A DNA stretch of 64,000 nucleotides from DAOTWY01 sp003696565 (lineage in GTDB: Bacteria; Chloroflexota; Anaerolineae; Aggregatilineales; Phototrophicaceae), in contig DAOTWY010000137.1 in NCBI GenBank assembly GCA_034435635.1, positions 1-64,000 on the forward strand, written 5' to 3'. A model generated the notes under the pieces. The model was given only the letters and a program-made list of their open reading frames with translations. It had not been told where the DNA came from and searched no databases. The position numbers and the translations under genes are program-made. Below, in pieces: positions 44,791-53,128 of this stretch; positions within the stretch are counted from its first letter, which is position 1; each line of letters opens with the position of its first letter.

Positions 44791-46395
44791 ATGGGCTATA
44801 AACTTGCTATTGACTTCGGAACAACCAACACCGTGATCGCCTGCTGGGATGACACAAAAGAAGATGCAGAAATTATTACGTTGGAGGGTTTGAGCGATAC
44901 ATCCAAACCGGGGATGCCGCCTATAGTCCCATCTTTGCTATATGTGGCGGATGGCAAGGCAAACCAGGTTAAACTAGGGTACGTTGTTCGCCAGGAAAAC
45001 CTGGATTCTCAGCAGAACAATCGCTTATTCCGTAATTTTAAGCGGGGGATTGTTGGATCACCAGCACCAGAGCCGCGTAAAATTGATGAAACAGATTGGG
45101 CAGACCGTGACGCGGGGAAGCAATTTGTTCAGCATATTATCCGTGCTTTGCCATATAAAAATGAAGAGATTGATCAGCTAGTGCTGACTGCTCCCGTTGC
45201 ATCTTTTGAAGGCTATTTAGCATGGCTTAATAGCGTGATTGATGAGGTGGAACTGGAAAAAATCCGTGTGGTGGATGAATCAACAGCAGCGGCATTAGGC
45301 TATGCCGTGACAAAACCTGGGGCGGTGGTCTTGGTGTTTGATTTTGGTGGTGGCACGCTTGATCTTTCATTGGTGCAATTGCCAGAAGATCGTTCGCATA
45401 CGGGTGGTTTTCTTAATCGATTGATGGGCAGTGCCAAAGCCAAGCAACACACTGCAAAAGTGATTGCCAAAGCTGGGCGTATCATCGGCGGTAGTGATGT
45501 GGATCAATGGTTGCTGGCTGATATTTTGAAGCGGCAAGGGATGACCCCAAAAGACCTCGGTACAGATTATACAAAAGTATTGACATTATGCGAGCAAGCC
45601 AAGATTGAGCTTTCTACACAGGAAAAGACCGTTATCAAATTTGAAGCGGCTGGTAAATCGCATGAGGTCACGATTACCCGGGCAGAGTTAGAAGTTCTGC
45701 TAGAGCAAAATGGGTTCTTTACGGCGTTGCGTCGTGTGATAGACAAAGTGATGCATGTGGCACGTCAACGCGGTATCTTCAAAGAGGATATTCATTATGT
45801 GTTGCTTGTCGGCGGTACATCGCTGATGCCGGCTGTTCAACGTACGTTGGGGCAATATTTTACGGATATGGCAGTACGGGCAAACAAACCCTTTACCGCT
45901 GTGGCAGAAGGGGCTTTACAAGTGGCTGCTGGCTATGGATTAGAGGATTATCTTATCCATAGTTATGGCTTACGCCATTTAAATGCCGAGACGGGCAAAC
46001 ATGACTATGATGAGATTATCCCCATGGGCAGTGGCTACCCAACAGAAACACCGGTAGAAGTGGTGATGGGGGCGGCGCACCCAAACCAGACAGAAATTGA
46101 GTTTGTCATCGGGGAGATTGACACCGATTCAGTGGCAATGGTCGAAGTCAAATATGAAGATGGGCAGGCGGTATTTGTGGCGCAAGCGGCAAATAGCGAA
46201 CAGCAGATTATTCCACTAAATGAAGCCGATGCAATTAAGGCACTGGCGAAGTTAGACCCACCCGCACAACCTGGGGAAGATCGACTACGCGCTGAGTTTT
46301 CTGTTGATGATCGGCGGCAGTTGCGTGTCACTGTGATTGACTTATTAACTAACAAAAAATTATTGGATAACGTTGCGCTTGCCACGCTGCGCTGA
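44791..46395 (+). CDS. Hsp70/DnaK family protein
   Basis: 534 residues. The actin-like ATPase is intact: LAIDFGTTNTVIACW (phosphate 1), VVDESTAAALGYAV, LVFDFGGGTLDLSL (phosphate 2) and LLVGGTSLMPAVQRTLGQYF. After about residue 385 a beta-rich region follows, but there is no typical helical lid and no EEVD-type tail. The protein is about 100 residues shorter than DnaK, so a specialised Hsp70-like chaperone is inferred. The HEAT-repeat gene starts 15 bases later. No DnaJ or GrpE is adjacent. Confidence 0.88.
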   Translation: MGYKLAIDFGTTNTVIACWDDTKEDAEIITLEGLSDTSKPGMPPIVPSLLYVADGKANQVKLGYVVRQENLDSQQNNRLFRNFKRGIVGSPAPEPRKIDETDWADRDAGKQFVQHIIRALPYKNEEIDQLVLTAPVASFEGYLAWLNSVIDEVELEKIRVVDESTAAALGYAVTKPGAVVLVFDFGGGTLDLSLVQLPEDRSHTGGFLNRLMGSAKAKQHTAKVIAKAGRIIGGSDVDQWLLADILKRQGMTPKDLGTDYTKVLTLCEQAKIELSTQEKTVIKFEAAGKSHEVTITRAELEVLLEQNGFFTALRRVIDKVMHVARQRGIFKEDIHYVLLVGGTSLMPAVQRTLGQYFTDMAVRANKPFTAVAEGALQVAAGYGLEDYLIHSYGLRHLNAETGKHDYDEIIPMGSGYPTETPVEVVMGAAHPNQTEIEFVIGEIDTDSVAMVEVKYEDGQAVFVAQAANSEQQIIPLNEADAIKALAKLDPPAQPGEDRLRAEFSVDDRRQLRVTVIDLLTNKKLLDNVALATLR

Positions 46396-46410
46396 AAGGA
46401 CTGAATCACT

Positions 46411-47541
46411 ATGTCAGAGATTACCGGGCGCGAACCACGTTTAGCCTCCGGCTACGTTAAAAAAGGAGAACGACGGCTTTCCTTGCGACGGTTTGCGACG
46501 ATGCTGAACATGCTGCCGCCAGAAGCAGTGTCGTTAGATGCCTTAGCTGCCGCGGTGCATAACGATGAGTTTTTTGTACGTTATAACGCTGCCAAAATGT
46601 TGGGGAGGCGCGCAGACCGCGATTCACGCAAGATCATTGAGGATACCCTCGCTAATGGCGAGCCACCTTCACGCGCCAGTGTTACACGGCATTTATATGG
46701 CTTTACATGGTTTGCAGCAGAACCACTCATCCGTAAGGCACTCAAAGATGAGGACTATCGTGTAAGAGAAGCTGCCATCTATGCATTGTGTGATATGCGG
46801 GAATATAACGCCTATCAGTTGATGGTGGAAGTGTTAGAAAATGAGGATGACCAAGTTCGAGAGGCGGCGACTTTTGGTTTACGAGATAGCAAGGATAGCG
46901 CGGCTGTGCCGGTGTTAGAAGTATGCCTAAAGGCAAAAGACCCCGATGTGCGCATTAAAGCTCTGGAAGCGTTGGGGCAAAACGATACGCCAGAGGCAAA
47001 ACCTGTTGTGCGCGAAGCCATGAATGACCCTGATCCAAATGTGAAATATGCTGCTGTGTTGAGCTTATTGGAGCTTTCTGGTGAAGAATGGCTTCAGGAA
47101 CTTTCTGGCATTATTGGGCGCACACACGGTGTCACTTTACAACAGGTGCTACGTGGGTTCTTTCATGCAACCAACTATTTGAAGATTGATGTTGGCAAAA
47201 GCAAAGCCGCAGACTTGATGATCGATGCCCTGGAGACGGCTTTGCTGGATGACATGCCAGAAGTACGCCAAGCGGTCATTTGGCCCCTAGCTTGGATGGG
47301 ACATAAACGCACCCCGGGTATTCTACGTAAAACCTGGAACCTAGAACAAAACAGCACCGTCAAAGCGGAAATTGTTCGTATTACTGCTAGTTTGATGAGT
47401 AAAAGTGCTGGGGCTTCCGACGAAGCGCGACAGGTGGCTGATGAGATTTTGGCAGATGCCAGTAAAAGCGATGACCCAGAAATTCGGGCGGCTGCTGAAC
47501 TCGCTATCAAAAATCGTGAAGAAACTGCTGTTAAAAAATAA
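46411..47541 (+). CDS. HEAT-repeat (PBS lyase-like) protein
   Basis: 376 residues, cytosolic, with HEAT/PBS-lyase repeats between about 50 and 370: AVHNDEFFVRYNAAKMLGRR, ALKDEDYRVREAAIYALCD, EDDQVREAATFGLRDSKDSA, KDPDVRIKALEALGQND, DPDPNVKYAAVLSLLEL and SDDPEIRAAAELAIKN. Such solenoids bind proteins. Its position directly after the Hsp70-like gene suggests a co-chaperone or client-binding partner. It ends in a run of Lys and the intergenic repeat copy C follows. Confidence 0.85.
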   Translation: MSEITGREPRLASGYVKKGERRLSLRRFATMLNMLPPEAVSLDALAAAVHNDEFFVRYNAAKMLGRRADRDSRKIIEDTLANGEPPSRASVTRHLYGFTWFAAEPLIRKALKDEDYRVREAAIYALCDMREYNAYQLMVEVLENEDDQVREAATFGLRDSKDSAAVPVLEVCLKAKDPDVRIKALEALGQNDTPEAKPVVREAMNDPDPNVKYAAVLSLLELSGEEWLQELSGIIGRTHGVTLQQVLRGFFHATNYLKIDVGKSKAADLMIDALETALLDDMPEVRQAVIWPLAWMGHKRTPGILRKTWNLEQNSTVKAEIVRITASLMSKSAGASDEARQVADEILADASKSDDPEIRAAAELAIKNREETAVKK

Positions 47542-47554
47542 TCGGATTATCCCT

Positions 47555-47680
47555 ACGCTAACGGATAAATCTCTGGCAACACGCCCCGCTTCATAAATGG
47601 ATTTTTTCGGTGGCGTAATTGCCTAAAGTAGCCCCATTGATGGGGCACTAAACTAGCATGTGGGATTGTTCCCCCCCTGC
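47555..47680 (+). repeat. dispersed intergenic repeat, copy C
   Basis: Fills most of the space between the HEAT and WD40 genes. It has a block close to ACGGATAAATCTCTGGCAAC, then GCCCC-rich sequence, a hairpin GCCCCAT/ATGGGGC (47631-47646), and a tail CTAGCATGTGGGATTGTTCC. The same three parts occur in copies A, B and D in this window. Confidence 0.55.
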
Positions 47681-47706
47681 GAGATAAGACAAAGGACAAA
47701 CTGCCT

Positions 47707-48714
47707 ATGCTTATATTATTTTCTCTTTTGCTGATGTTGTTTCAGCAAGCCACACCGCTAGTTCTGCCACATGATGATATTGTGACAAGCGCACAGTGGG
47801 ATGTAACTGAAACACGCCTCCTGACCACATCAGAAGATGGTACGATCCGCTTGTGGGATGCACGCACTGGTGAAGCGATTTGGCAGGTTAATCAACAAAG
47901 TGCGGTGCGCGGGGCAGTTTGGGATCAAGCGCGTATTCTAGCATGGACAAAAGGCGGGGAAATTGTGGTGTTGGATGCTCAGACGGGGTCAGAGCTTCAA
48001 CAGCTATCACTAGACGGCATGATTAGCGGGGCACGTTGGATATCTGAAGATGAGATATTAGTTTGGTATGGGCAGCAGGTTGTCAGTTTGACGTTAGACG
48101 GGGAGACTTTGTTCTCCGCTGTGCATCAAACCCGTGTGTTACAGGCTATGCCTTCTGATAGGCACATCTTGACTTATGAGCTGGGTGGGCTAGCACATAT
48201 TTGGGATGCACAAACTGGTGAGGAACTTCGCCAACTGCGTTTTAATGAAGAGACGTTGGGTGTGGCTTGGCGAGATGATGAGTCTGGTCTTATTAGCTGG
48301 GGGGGAGATGGTGCAGCAGTAATCTGGTCGATTGAGGATGGGCAGCAGCTTGTCATCCGCTCGTTAGATCATACCCGTACATTTGTGAGTGGTGCAGCAT
48401 GGAATGCTGACCAAACCCGTGTGGTGAGCTGGGGGGCAGATGAGACAGCACGCCTGTGGGATGCGGATACTGGCGAACTGCTTTTTTCTGCGCGGCATAC
48501 TGATTGGGTGACGGGTGCTGCATTAAACAAGACCGAGGATAAACTACTCACCTGGTCTTTTAATACGGCTTATGTATGGGATATTGAAAACCGCACACTC
48601 ATCTTTTCCGTTTCTCATGATAATCTGGTGAGTGGAGCGGTTTTTAATCAGGATGAAACGCAGTTGCTTACATGGTCATGGGATGGCACGGCGCGGGTTT
48701 GGACGGTGCCATAA
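47707..48714 (+). CDS. exported WD40-repeat protein
   Basis: 335 residues. After a short hydrophobic signal (LILFSLLLMLFQQA), seven WD40-like units follow, each ending in a form of RLWDxxTGE: for example TIRLWDARTGEAIWQV, HIWDAQTGEELRQL, RLWDADTGELLFSARH and ARVWTVP at the end. A seven-bladed propeller is expected. Propellers bind proteins; location is likely the outer face or the membrane. Stands alone between the HEAT gene and the PII-like gene. Confidence 0.8.
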   Translation: MLILFSLLLMLFQQATPLVLPHDDIVTSAQWDVTETRLLTTSEDGTIRLWDARTGEAIWQVNQQSAVRGAVWDQARILAWTKGGEIVVLDAQTGSELQQLSLDGMISGARWISEDEILVWYGQQVVSLTLDGETLFSAVHQTRVLQAMPSDRHILTYELGGLAHIWDAQTGEELRQLRFNEETLGVAWRDDESGLISWGGDGAAVIWSIEDGQQLVIRSLDHTRTFVSGAAWNADQTRVVSWGADETARLWDADTGELLFSARHTDWVTGAALNKTEDKLLTWSFNTAYVWDIENRTLIFSVSHDNLVSGAVFNQDETQLLTWSWDGTARVWTVP

Positions 48715-48740
48715 AACGTGCTTGCTATTCATTTTATATC

Positions 48741-49109
48741 TTAATCTGTCTGCTCTTTGCCATTATGACGAATCCCAATAGCATGAGCAACATCGATGAT
48801 GAATGCAACACCGGTATCTGGTGCATGTAAATCACCGAGTGTGCTTTGAGCTACAGTGAGCATTGGGTCTACTAGGTTTTCTGGTACGACCGATAACATG
48901 ATGACGTTGGATTCTTCACGGTTTCGTAAAATTTCCAGCATAGACATCATCCCCGGCAAGATTTCAAATTTTCTTTTGGATTGATTCAAACGGTGTAATC
49001 CATAACTTTCGATAAAGGTAACACCTGGTGCGCCTAGGGCTGCCCATTCATCTGCCAAATGATGCGCGGCTTCAATTTTAGGGGTGATGAGGATGATTAG
49101 CTTAAGCAT
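48741..49109 (-). CDS. PII-like (ferredoxin-fold) protein next to antiporter
   Basis: 122 residues. LKLIILITPKIEAAHHLADEW (in part) and GAPGVTFIESYGL fit the first beta-alpha-beta unit of the PII fold, and ESNVIMLSVVPENLVDPMLTV and TGVAFIIDVAHAIGI fit the second. PII and its relatives bind nucleotides or bicarbonate signals and gate membrane transporters. The gene lies five bases after the CPA2 antiporter and is co-transcribed with it. It has no obvious uridylylation tyrosine in a T-loop. Confidence 0.7.
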   Translation of the reverse strand: MLKLIILITPKIEAAHHLADEWAALGAPGVTFIESYGLHRLNQSKRKFEILPGMMSMLEILRNREESNVIMLSVVPENLVDPMLTVAQSTLGDLHAPDTGVAFIIDVAHAIGIRHNGKEQTD

Positions 49110-49114
49110 AATTT

Positions 49115-50407
49115 TTAGACCTCAATAGAATACTCAGGTTTTTGCTGCGGAGATGTTTGTGACTGGTTATCAGATTCGTCGTTTTGATTGGGTAGCTTGA
49201 ATACCCAACGTACTAACACGGGGGTCAAAACAGTCGTGAGTAAAATGACCATAAATAGCGCGGCAAATAGAGGGTCGCTGGTTTGATAAACACCGCTTGT
49301 GATGCCTAATGCCGCGATGATTAAACCGACTTCCCCGCGTGAAATCATACAAACACCGACACGCAGTGATTCAAAATTATTGAATCCGCCTAACTTGGCA
49401 CCCAATCCACAGCCGATAACTTTAGAACTTACCGCCACCAACAGCAGCCCTATCGTAAAAGGCAGTGCGCTTAATGGAAAGCTACTTAAATCTGTTTTTA
49501 AGCCAACGCTGACGAAAAAAATCGGCACAACAAACGCATAAGCGATGTTGTTGACGGCTAATTCAATTTCATTTTTGATGGGGCGGCTGTTACGGCTCAA
49601 ACCAACACCTGCAATAAATGCACCGGTGATTGCAGCTATCCCGCCGAATATCTCCGCAGACCAACCAAACGCGAACGCCATAGCTAATGCAACGGCTGGA
49701 ATACCAAATGATTCGGCATTAGCGGGGTGGGTGTGCATCCAATAAGTGATGCGTGGCAAAATAAACCAGGCGATTAAACTGGCAACAACCAGATAAACTG
49801 TCATTTTCAACACAATGTTGACCAACTCACTAACTTGGACAGAGCCTTGTGTGCCGGTGATGGCTATAGTTAAAGAGATCAACAAAATGGCAACCACGTC
49901 ATCAACGAGGGCGGTGGCGAGCAAGGCGTTGCCCTCTTTGGTTTGTAACACGCCGAGTTCTAATAAAACCTGTGCAGAAATACTGACGGATGTAGCCGCT
50001 AACGCCACCCCGGTAAACAGGGCAGGCTGCCATGCTTCACCGGCTAACATCACCAGGGGCATGGTCATCGCAACGGGGAGCAACGCGCCAATTACGCCGG
50101 CAATGGCTGCGACCACACCTACCTCAAGCAATTGTTTGATGTGGACTTCTAGCCCGACTTTGAACATCAGCAGCAACACACCGATCTCTGCTAACTCGTG
50201 GATAGTTTCTTCTAATAACACGGGGTCATGTTTAAAGACTGACCAATGAAGCATATCTAACAGAGTTGGACCTAAAAGCACCCCAACAAGTAACTCACCT
50301 AATACACGTGGCTGCTTCATGCGTCTGGCTGTTGTGCCAGCGATACGTGCGGCGATGATAATCACCGCTAGTGCGATAAATAACGGAATCACAGGATTGT
50401 GTTCCAT
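49115..50407 (-). CDS. CPA2 family cation:proton antiporter
   Basis: 430 residues with about 12-13 membrane helices. It matches the KefB/NapA-type family: EIGVLLLMFKVGLEVHIKQL, ALVDDVVAILLISLTIAI (the paired ion-binding DD motif), GAFIAGVGLSRN, FFVSVGLKTDLSSF and MISRGEVGLIIAALGI. It has no C-terminal TrkA-N/NAD domain, so regulation may come from the adjacent PII-like protein. The ATG at 50407 is chosen because AAAGG stands seven bases ahead of it; an upstream TTG at 50431 is possible. Confidence 0.88.
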   Translation of the reverse strand: MEHNPVIPLFIALAVIIIAARIAGTTARRMKQPRVLGELLVGVLLGPTLLDMLHWSVFKHDPVLLEETIHELAEIGVLLLMFKVGLEVHIKQLLEVGVVAAIAGVIGALLPVAMTMPLVMLAGEAWQPALFTGVALAATSVSISAQVLLELGVLQTKEGNALLATALVDDVVAILLISLTIAITGTQGSVQVSELVNIVLKMTVYLVVASLIAWFILPRITYWMHTHPANAESFGIPAVALAMAFAFGWSAEIFGGIAAITGAFIAGVGLSRNSRPIKNEIELAVNNIAYAFVVPIFFVSVGLKTDLSSFPLSALPFTIGLLLVAVSSKVIGCGLGAKLGGFNNFESLRVGVCMISRGEVGLIIAALGITSGVYQTSDPLFAALFMVILLTTVLTPVLVRWVFKLPNQNDESDNQSQTSPQQKPEYSIEV

Positions 50408-50529
50408 GTTTGAGCCTTTATTCCACTCCAATTATGATGGGCTTTAGTTTATCAGATATAATCCGATTGGATAGGTGAGTTTCGTCATAAATTGGGATGG
50501 GCGGTGTGGCACGTGAACCGCCCGTTTTG

Positions 50530-50790
50530 CTACCAATCCACATCTTCAACTTGTTCGGTTTCGCCTTTTTCTCTGGAAAAGAAACGTTCTTGTGCAGTCC
50601 GTCGTGCTGCTTCTTCTTCACGTTGTTGGCGTATTTTTTCCATATAAGAGGGTGGTTTGGGTGGGGCAGGCGGGGGATTATGGCGTTCCCGCCGCTGCTC
50701 CACAAATACCCAAATTGTGGAGATGATCAAACTGACTACAAACACAATCAGGATCATCAAAATACCTGGTGGGATGTTCACGATTGACAC
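50530..50790 (-). CDS. small membrane protein at the end of the arg operon
   Basis: 86 residues: one N-terminal membrane helix (about 7-30) and a charged, proline-rich tail (PPPAPPKPPS, KIRQQREEEAARRTAQE). No family recognised. Its start lies 13 bases inside the end of carA, so it is probably translated from the same mRNA. Downstream there is only a short gap to the antiporter gene. Confidence 0.55.
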   Translation of the reverse strand: MSIVNIPPGILMILIVFVVSLIISTIWVFVEQRRERHNPPPAPPKPPSYMEKIRQQREEEAARRTAQERFFSREKGETEQVEDVDW

Positions 50791-51896
50791 ACTCGCTTAA
50801 CAAACTCATCGAACAGATACAATGAATCATGGGGACCAGGAGAGCTTTCTGGATGATATTGTACGCTGAATGCGCCATATGCTTCGTGACGTAACCCTTC
50901 AACGGTTTGGTCATTCAGGTTGATATGTGTAATTTCAGCCCCACCCAGGTCACTGTCTCCGGTGATGGCAAATCCGTGGTTATGTGCGCTGATTTCTACC
51001 TTACCGGTAATCAGGTTTTTAACAGGTTGATTGCCACCCCGATGCCCAAAGCGCATTTTTTCGGTTTTACCACCTAAGGCTAAGCCTAAGATTTGATGCC
51101 CTAGACAAATGCCAAAAATCGGCACTTTCCCTAATAATCCCCGGACGTTGTTGATTGCATAATCCACGGCAGCCGGGTCACCGGGTCCATTACTTAAAAA
51201 GACACCAGCGGGGTTCATTGCCAGCACTTCTTGATATGGTGTTTGTGCTGGAACAACCCTTACCCGCAAACCGCGGTCTGTCAACATTTTAAGGATATTG
51301 TGCTTAATACCCAGGTCATAGGCGATAACTAACGCACCTTGCGCATTTGTTTGCCCATCACCATACCATTGAGGATCACTTCCTTGTGTCCAGTTGTAGG
51401 GTTCTGGTGTCGTAACGGCATCCACCAAATTTGCGCCGGACATATCCATGGATTCACGTGCTATTTGGATAAGGGCGTTTGGGTCGTTGGCAGCTTCGCC
51501 GTGTGCAATAGCTGCCCGCATCGCGCCTTTTTCTCGGATATGGCGGACTAAAGCACGGGTGTTGACTCCGGTTAGTCCAATAACCCCCTGATCTTGAAGA
51601 TAACTATCAAGGTCGCCACGATTACGCCAACTACTGACCACTGGGCTTAATGCGCGTATGACAAACCCGGAGACCCATACACGATGCGATTCGGTATCCT
51701 CTAAATTGATGCCAGTGTTGCCAACGTGCGGCACGGTCATGGTGACGATCTGTTTATAATAGGATGGATCGGTCAAAATCTCCTGATAGCCAGTCATGGA
51801 AGTGTTAAAAACAATCTCGCCAGTTGTGACTCCTTGTGCGCCCCAGCCTTCACCGGGGAACACGTTTCCATCTTCTAATGCAAGTAGTCCCTTCAT
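50778..51896 (-). CDS. carA: carbamoyl-phosphate synthase small subunit
   Basis: 372-residue glutaminase that feeds ammonia to CarB for carbamoyl phosphate. The N-terminal MKGLLALEDGNVFPGEGWGA and the class I amidotransferase core are intact: FLSNGPGDPAAVDYAI, IFGICLGHQILGLALGG (nucleophile Cys near 264), and VQYHPESSPGPHDS with the catalytic His and Glu. The large subunit carB is not nearby. It overlaps argJ by four bases and belongs to the arginine operon. Confidence 0.94.
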   Translation of the reverse strand: MKGLLALEDGNVFPGEGWGAQGVTTGEIVFNTSMTGYQEILTDPSYYKQIVTMTVPHVGNTGINLEDTESHRVWVSGFVIRALSPVVSSWRNRGDLDSYLQDQGVIGLTGVNTRALVRHIREKGAMRAAIAHGEAANDPNALIQIARESMDMSGANLVDAVTTPEPYNWTQGSDPQWYGDGQTNAQGALVIAYDLGIKHNILKMLTDRGLRVRVVPAQTPYQEVLAMNPAGVFLSNGPGDPAAVDYAINNVRGLLGKVPIFGICLGHQILGLALGGKTEKMRFGHRGGNQPVKNLITGKVEISAHNHGFAITGDSDLGGAEITHINLNDQTVEGLRHEAYGAFSVQYHPESSPGPHDSLYLFDEFVKRVCQS

Positions 51897-53128
51897 GTTC
51901 GATAATCCGCATTAATACTGACATAATCGTGACTAAAATCGGTTGTCCAAATTGTCGCCGTGCCATGCCCTAAGCCTAATTCCAGGGTTACGGTGACATC
52001 GGACTGCTCAATAATGCGTGTGGCATGTGCTTCGTCATAATCTGTTGGTGTGCCATTTTCTACTAGTAGCAGATAATTTTCGGTGGTATCCACCCCCGGG
52101 GCGATATAAAGCCGAATTTTATTTTGGTCTATTGGGATACCGGCGCGCCCGGCGGCTGCAACAATGCGCCCCCAATTGGCATCATTGCCATAAAACGCCG
52201 TCTTGACCAGTGGAGATGTTGCGATGGTATATGCAATTTGGCGGGCAGCGTTGTCATCTGGTGCGCCATCAACGCGAACGGTGATGAACTTGGTCACTCC
52301 TTCGCCATCCCGTACAATCCAATGCGCTAAATATCGACAAATTTGTGTAAAGGCGGTCTCAAATTGCGCCAATGCATCGGGCGTATCAATGGTGATGCCA
52401 CTTACCCCATTTGCCATTAATAAGACGGCATCGTTTGTGCTGGTATCGCCGTCAATCACGATGCGGTTAAAGGTTGCATCGGTTGCATGGTGTAATACAT
52501 GGTTTGCCTGTTCCACAGTGAGCGCAGCATCTGTGACGATGACGCTTAACATTGTCCCCATATTTGGGGCGATCATCCCAGCACCTTTGGCGATTCCGGC
52601 GATGGTATATGTGGCACCACTGGGGTGCTGTACACAGATTGAAACAGTTTTGGGCATTGTGTCGGTAGTCATGATCGCGCTGGCGGCTCGGTGCCAGTTA
52701 TTCCCTAGGTCAGCGGCGGCGGCTTGTATTCCAGAAGCGATCTTATCCATTTTCAAACGTTGCCCAATAACCCCGGTGGAAAGCACCAGCACATCATCCG
52801 CATGAAGCCCTAAGGCTTGTGCCGCGATTTGGGTGGTTTCTTGAGCATCCTGCAAGCCTTGTTCCCCTGTCATGGCGTTTGCGCTGCCTGTGTTGATCAC
52901 TAGGGCATGAATCCCGTTTGGGTTGCGTGCCAGGCGATCCATGCAGATATGTAACGGTGCTGCTTTGACGGCATTGCGTGTAAAAACGCCTGCCACTGTA
53001 CAAGGCTGGTCGCTTACGATCAGAGCTAAGTCTAGCTGGGTATGTTTCTTTAAGCCACAGGCAACCCCAGCAACTTTAAACCCAGGAACCGAGTCGATGA
53101 CGGTTTTTAGGCTACTCATTATTGACAC
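51893..53128 (-). CDS. argJ: glutamate N-acetyltransferase / N-acetylglutamate synthase
   Basis: 411-residue Ntn-type enzyme that recycles the acetyl group from N-acetylornithine to glutamate. GVACGLKKHTQLDLALIVSD, VINTGSANAMTGEQGLQDAQ and the autocleavage site KGAGMIAPNMGTML are present; cleavage would be before the Thr of GTML, where most members have ATML. The beta-chain motif VIDGDTSTNDAVLL follows. Its presence means the linear cost of acetyl-CoA is spared. It overlaps argD by 17 bases and carA by four. Confidence 0.94.
   Translation of the reverse strand: MSIMSSLKTVIDSVPGFKVAGVACGLKKHTQLDLALIVSDQPCTVAGVFTRNAVKAAPLHICMDRLARNPNGIHALVINTGSANAMTGEQGLQDAQETTQIAAQALGLHADDVLVLSTGVIGQRLKMDKIASGIQAAAADLGNNWHRAASAIMTTDTMPKTVSICVQHPSGATYTIAGIAKGAGMIAPNMGTMLSVIVTDAALTVEQANHVLHHATDATFNRIVIDGDTSTNDAVLLMANGVSGITIDTPDALAQFETAFTQICRYLAHWIVRDGEGVTKFITVRVDGAPDDNAARQIAYTIATSPLVKTAFYGNDANWGRIVAAAGRAGIPIDQNKIRLYIAPGVDTTENYLLLVENGTPTDYDEAHATRIIEQSDVTVTLELGLGHGTATIWTTDFSHDYVSINADYRT

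Noticed and set aside
49815..50249. A 144-codon open frame on the plus strand
   Set aside because: Antisense to the conserved antiporter helices; composition is what the reverse complement of a membrane protein gives.
52203..52805. A 200-codon open frame on the plus strand
   Set aside because: It lies fully inside argJ on the other strand, has no Shine-Dalgarno and no domain; antisense open frame only.
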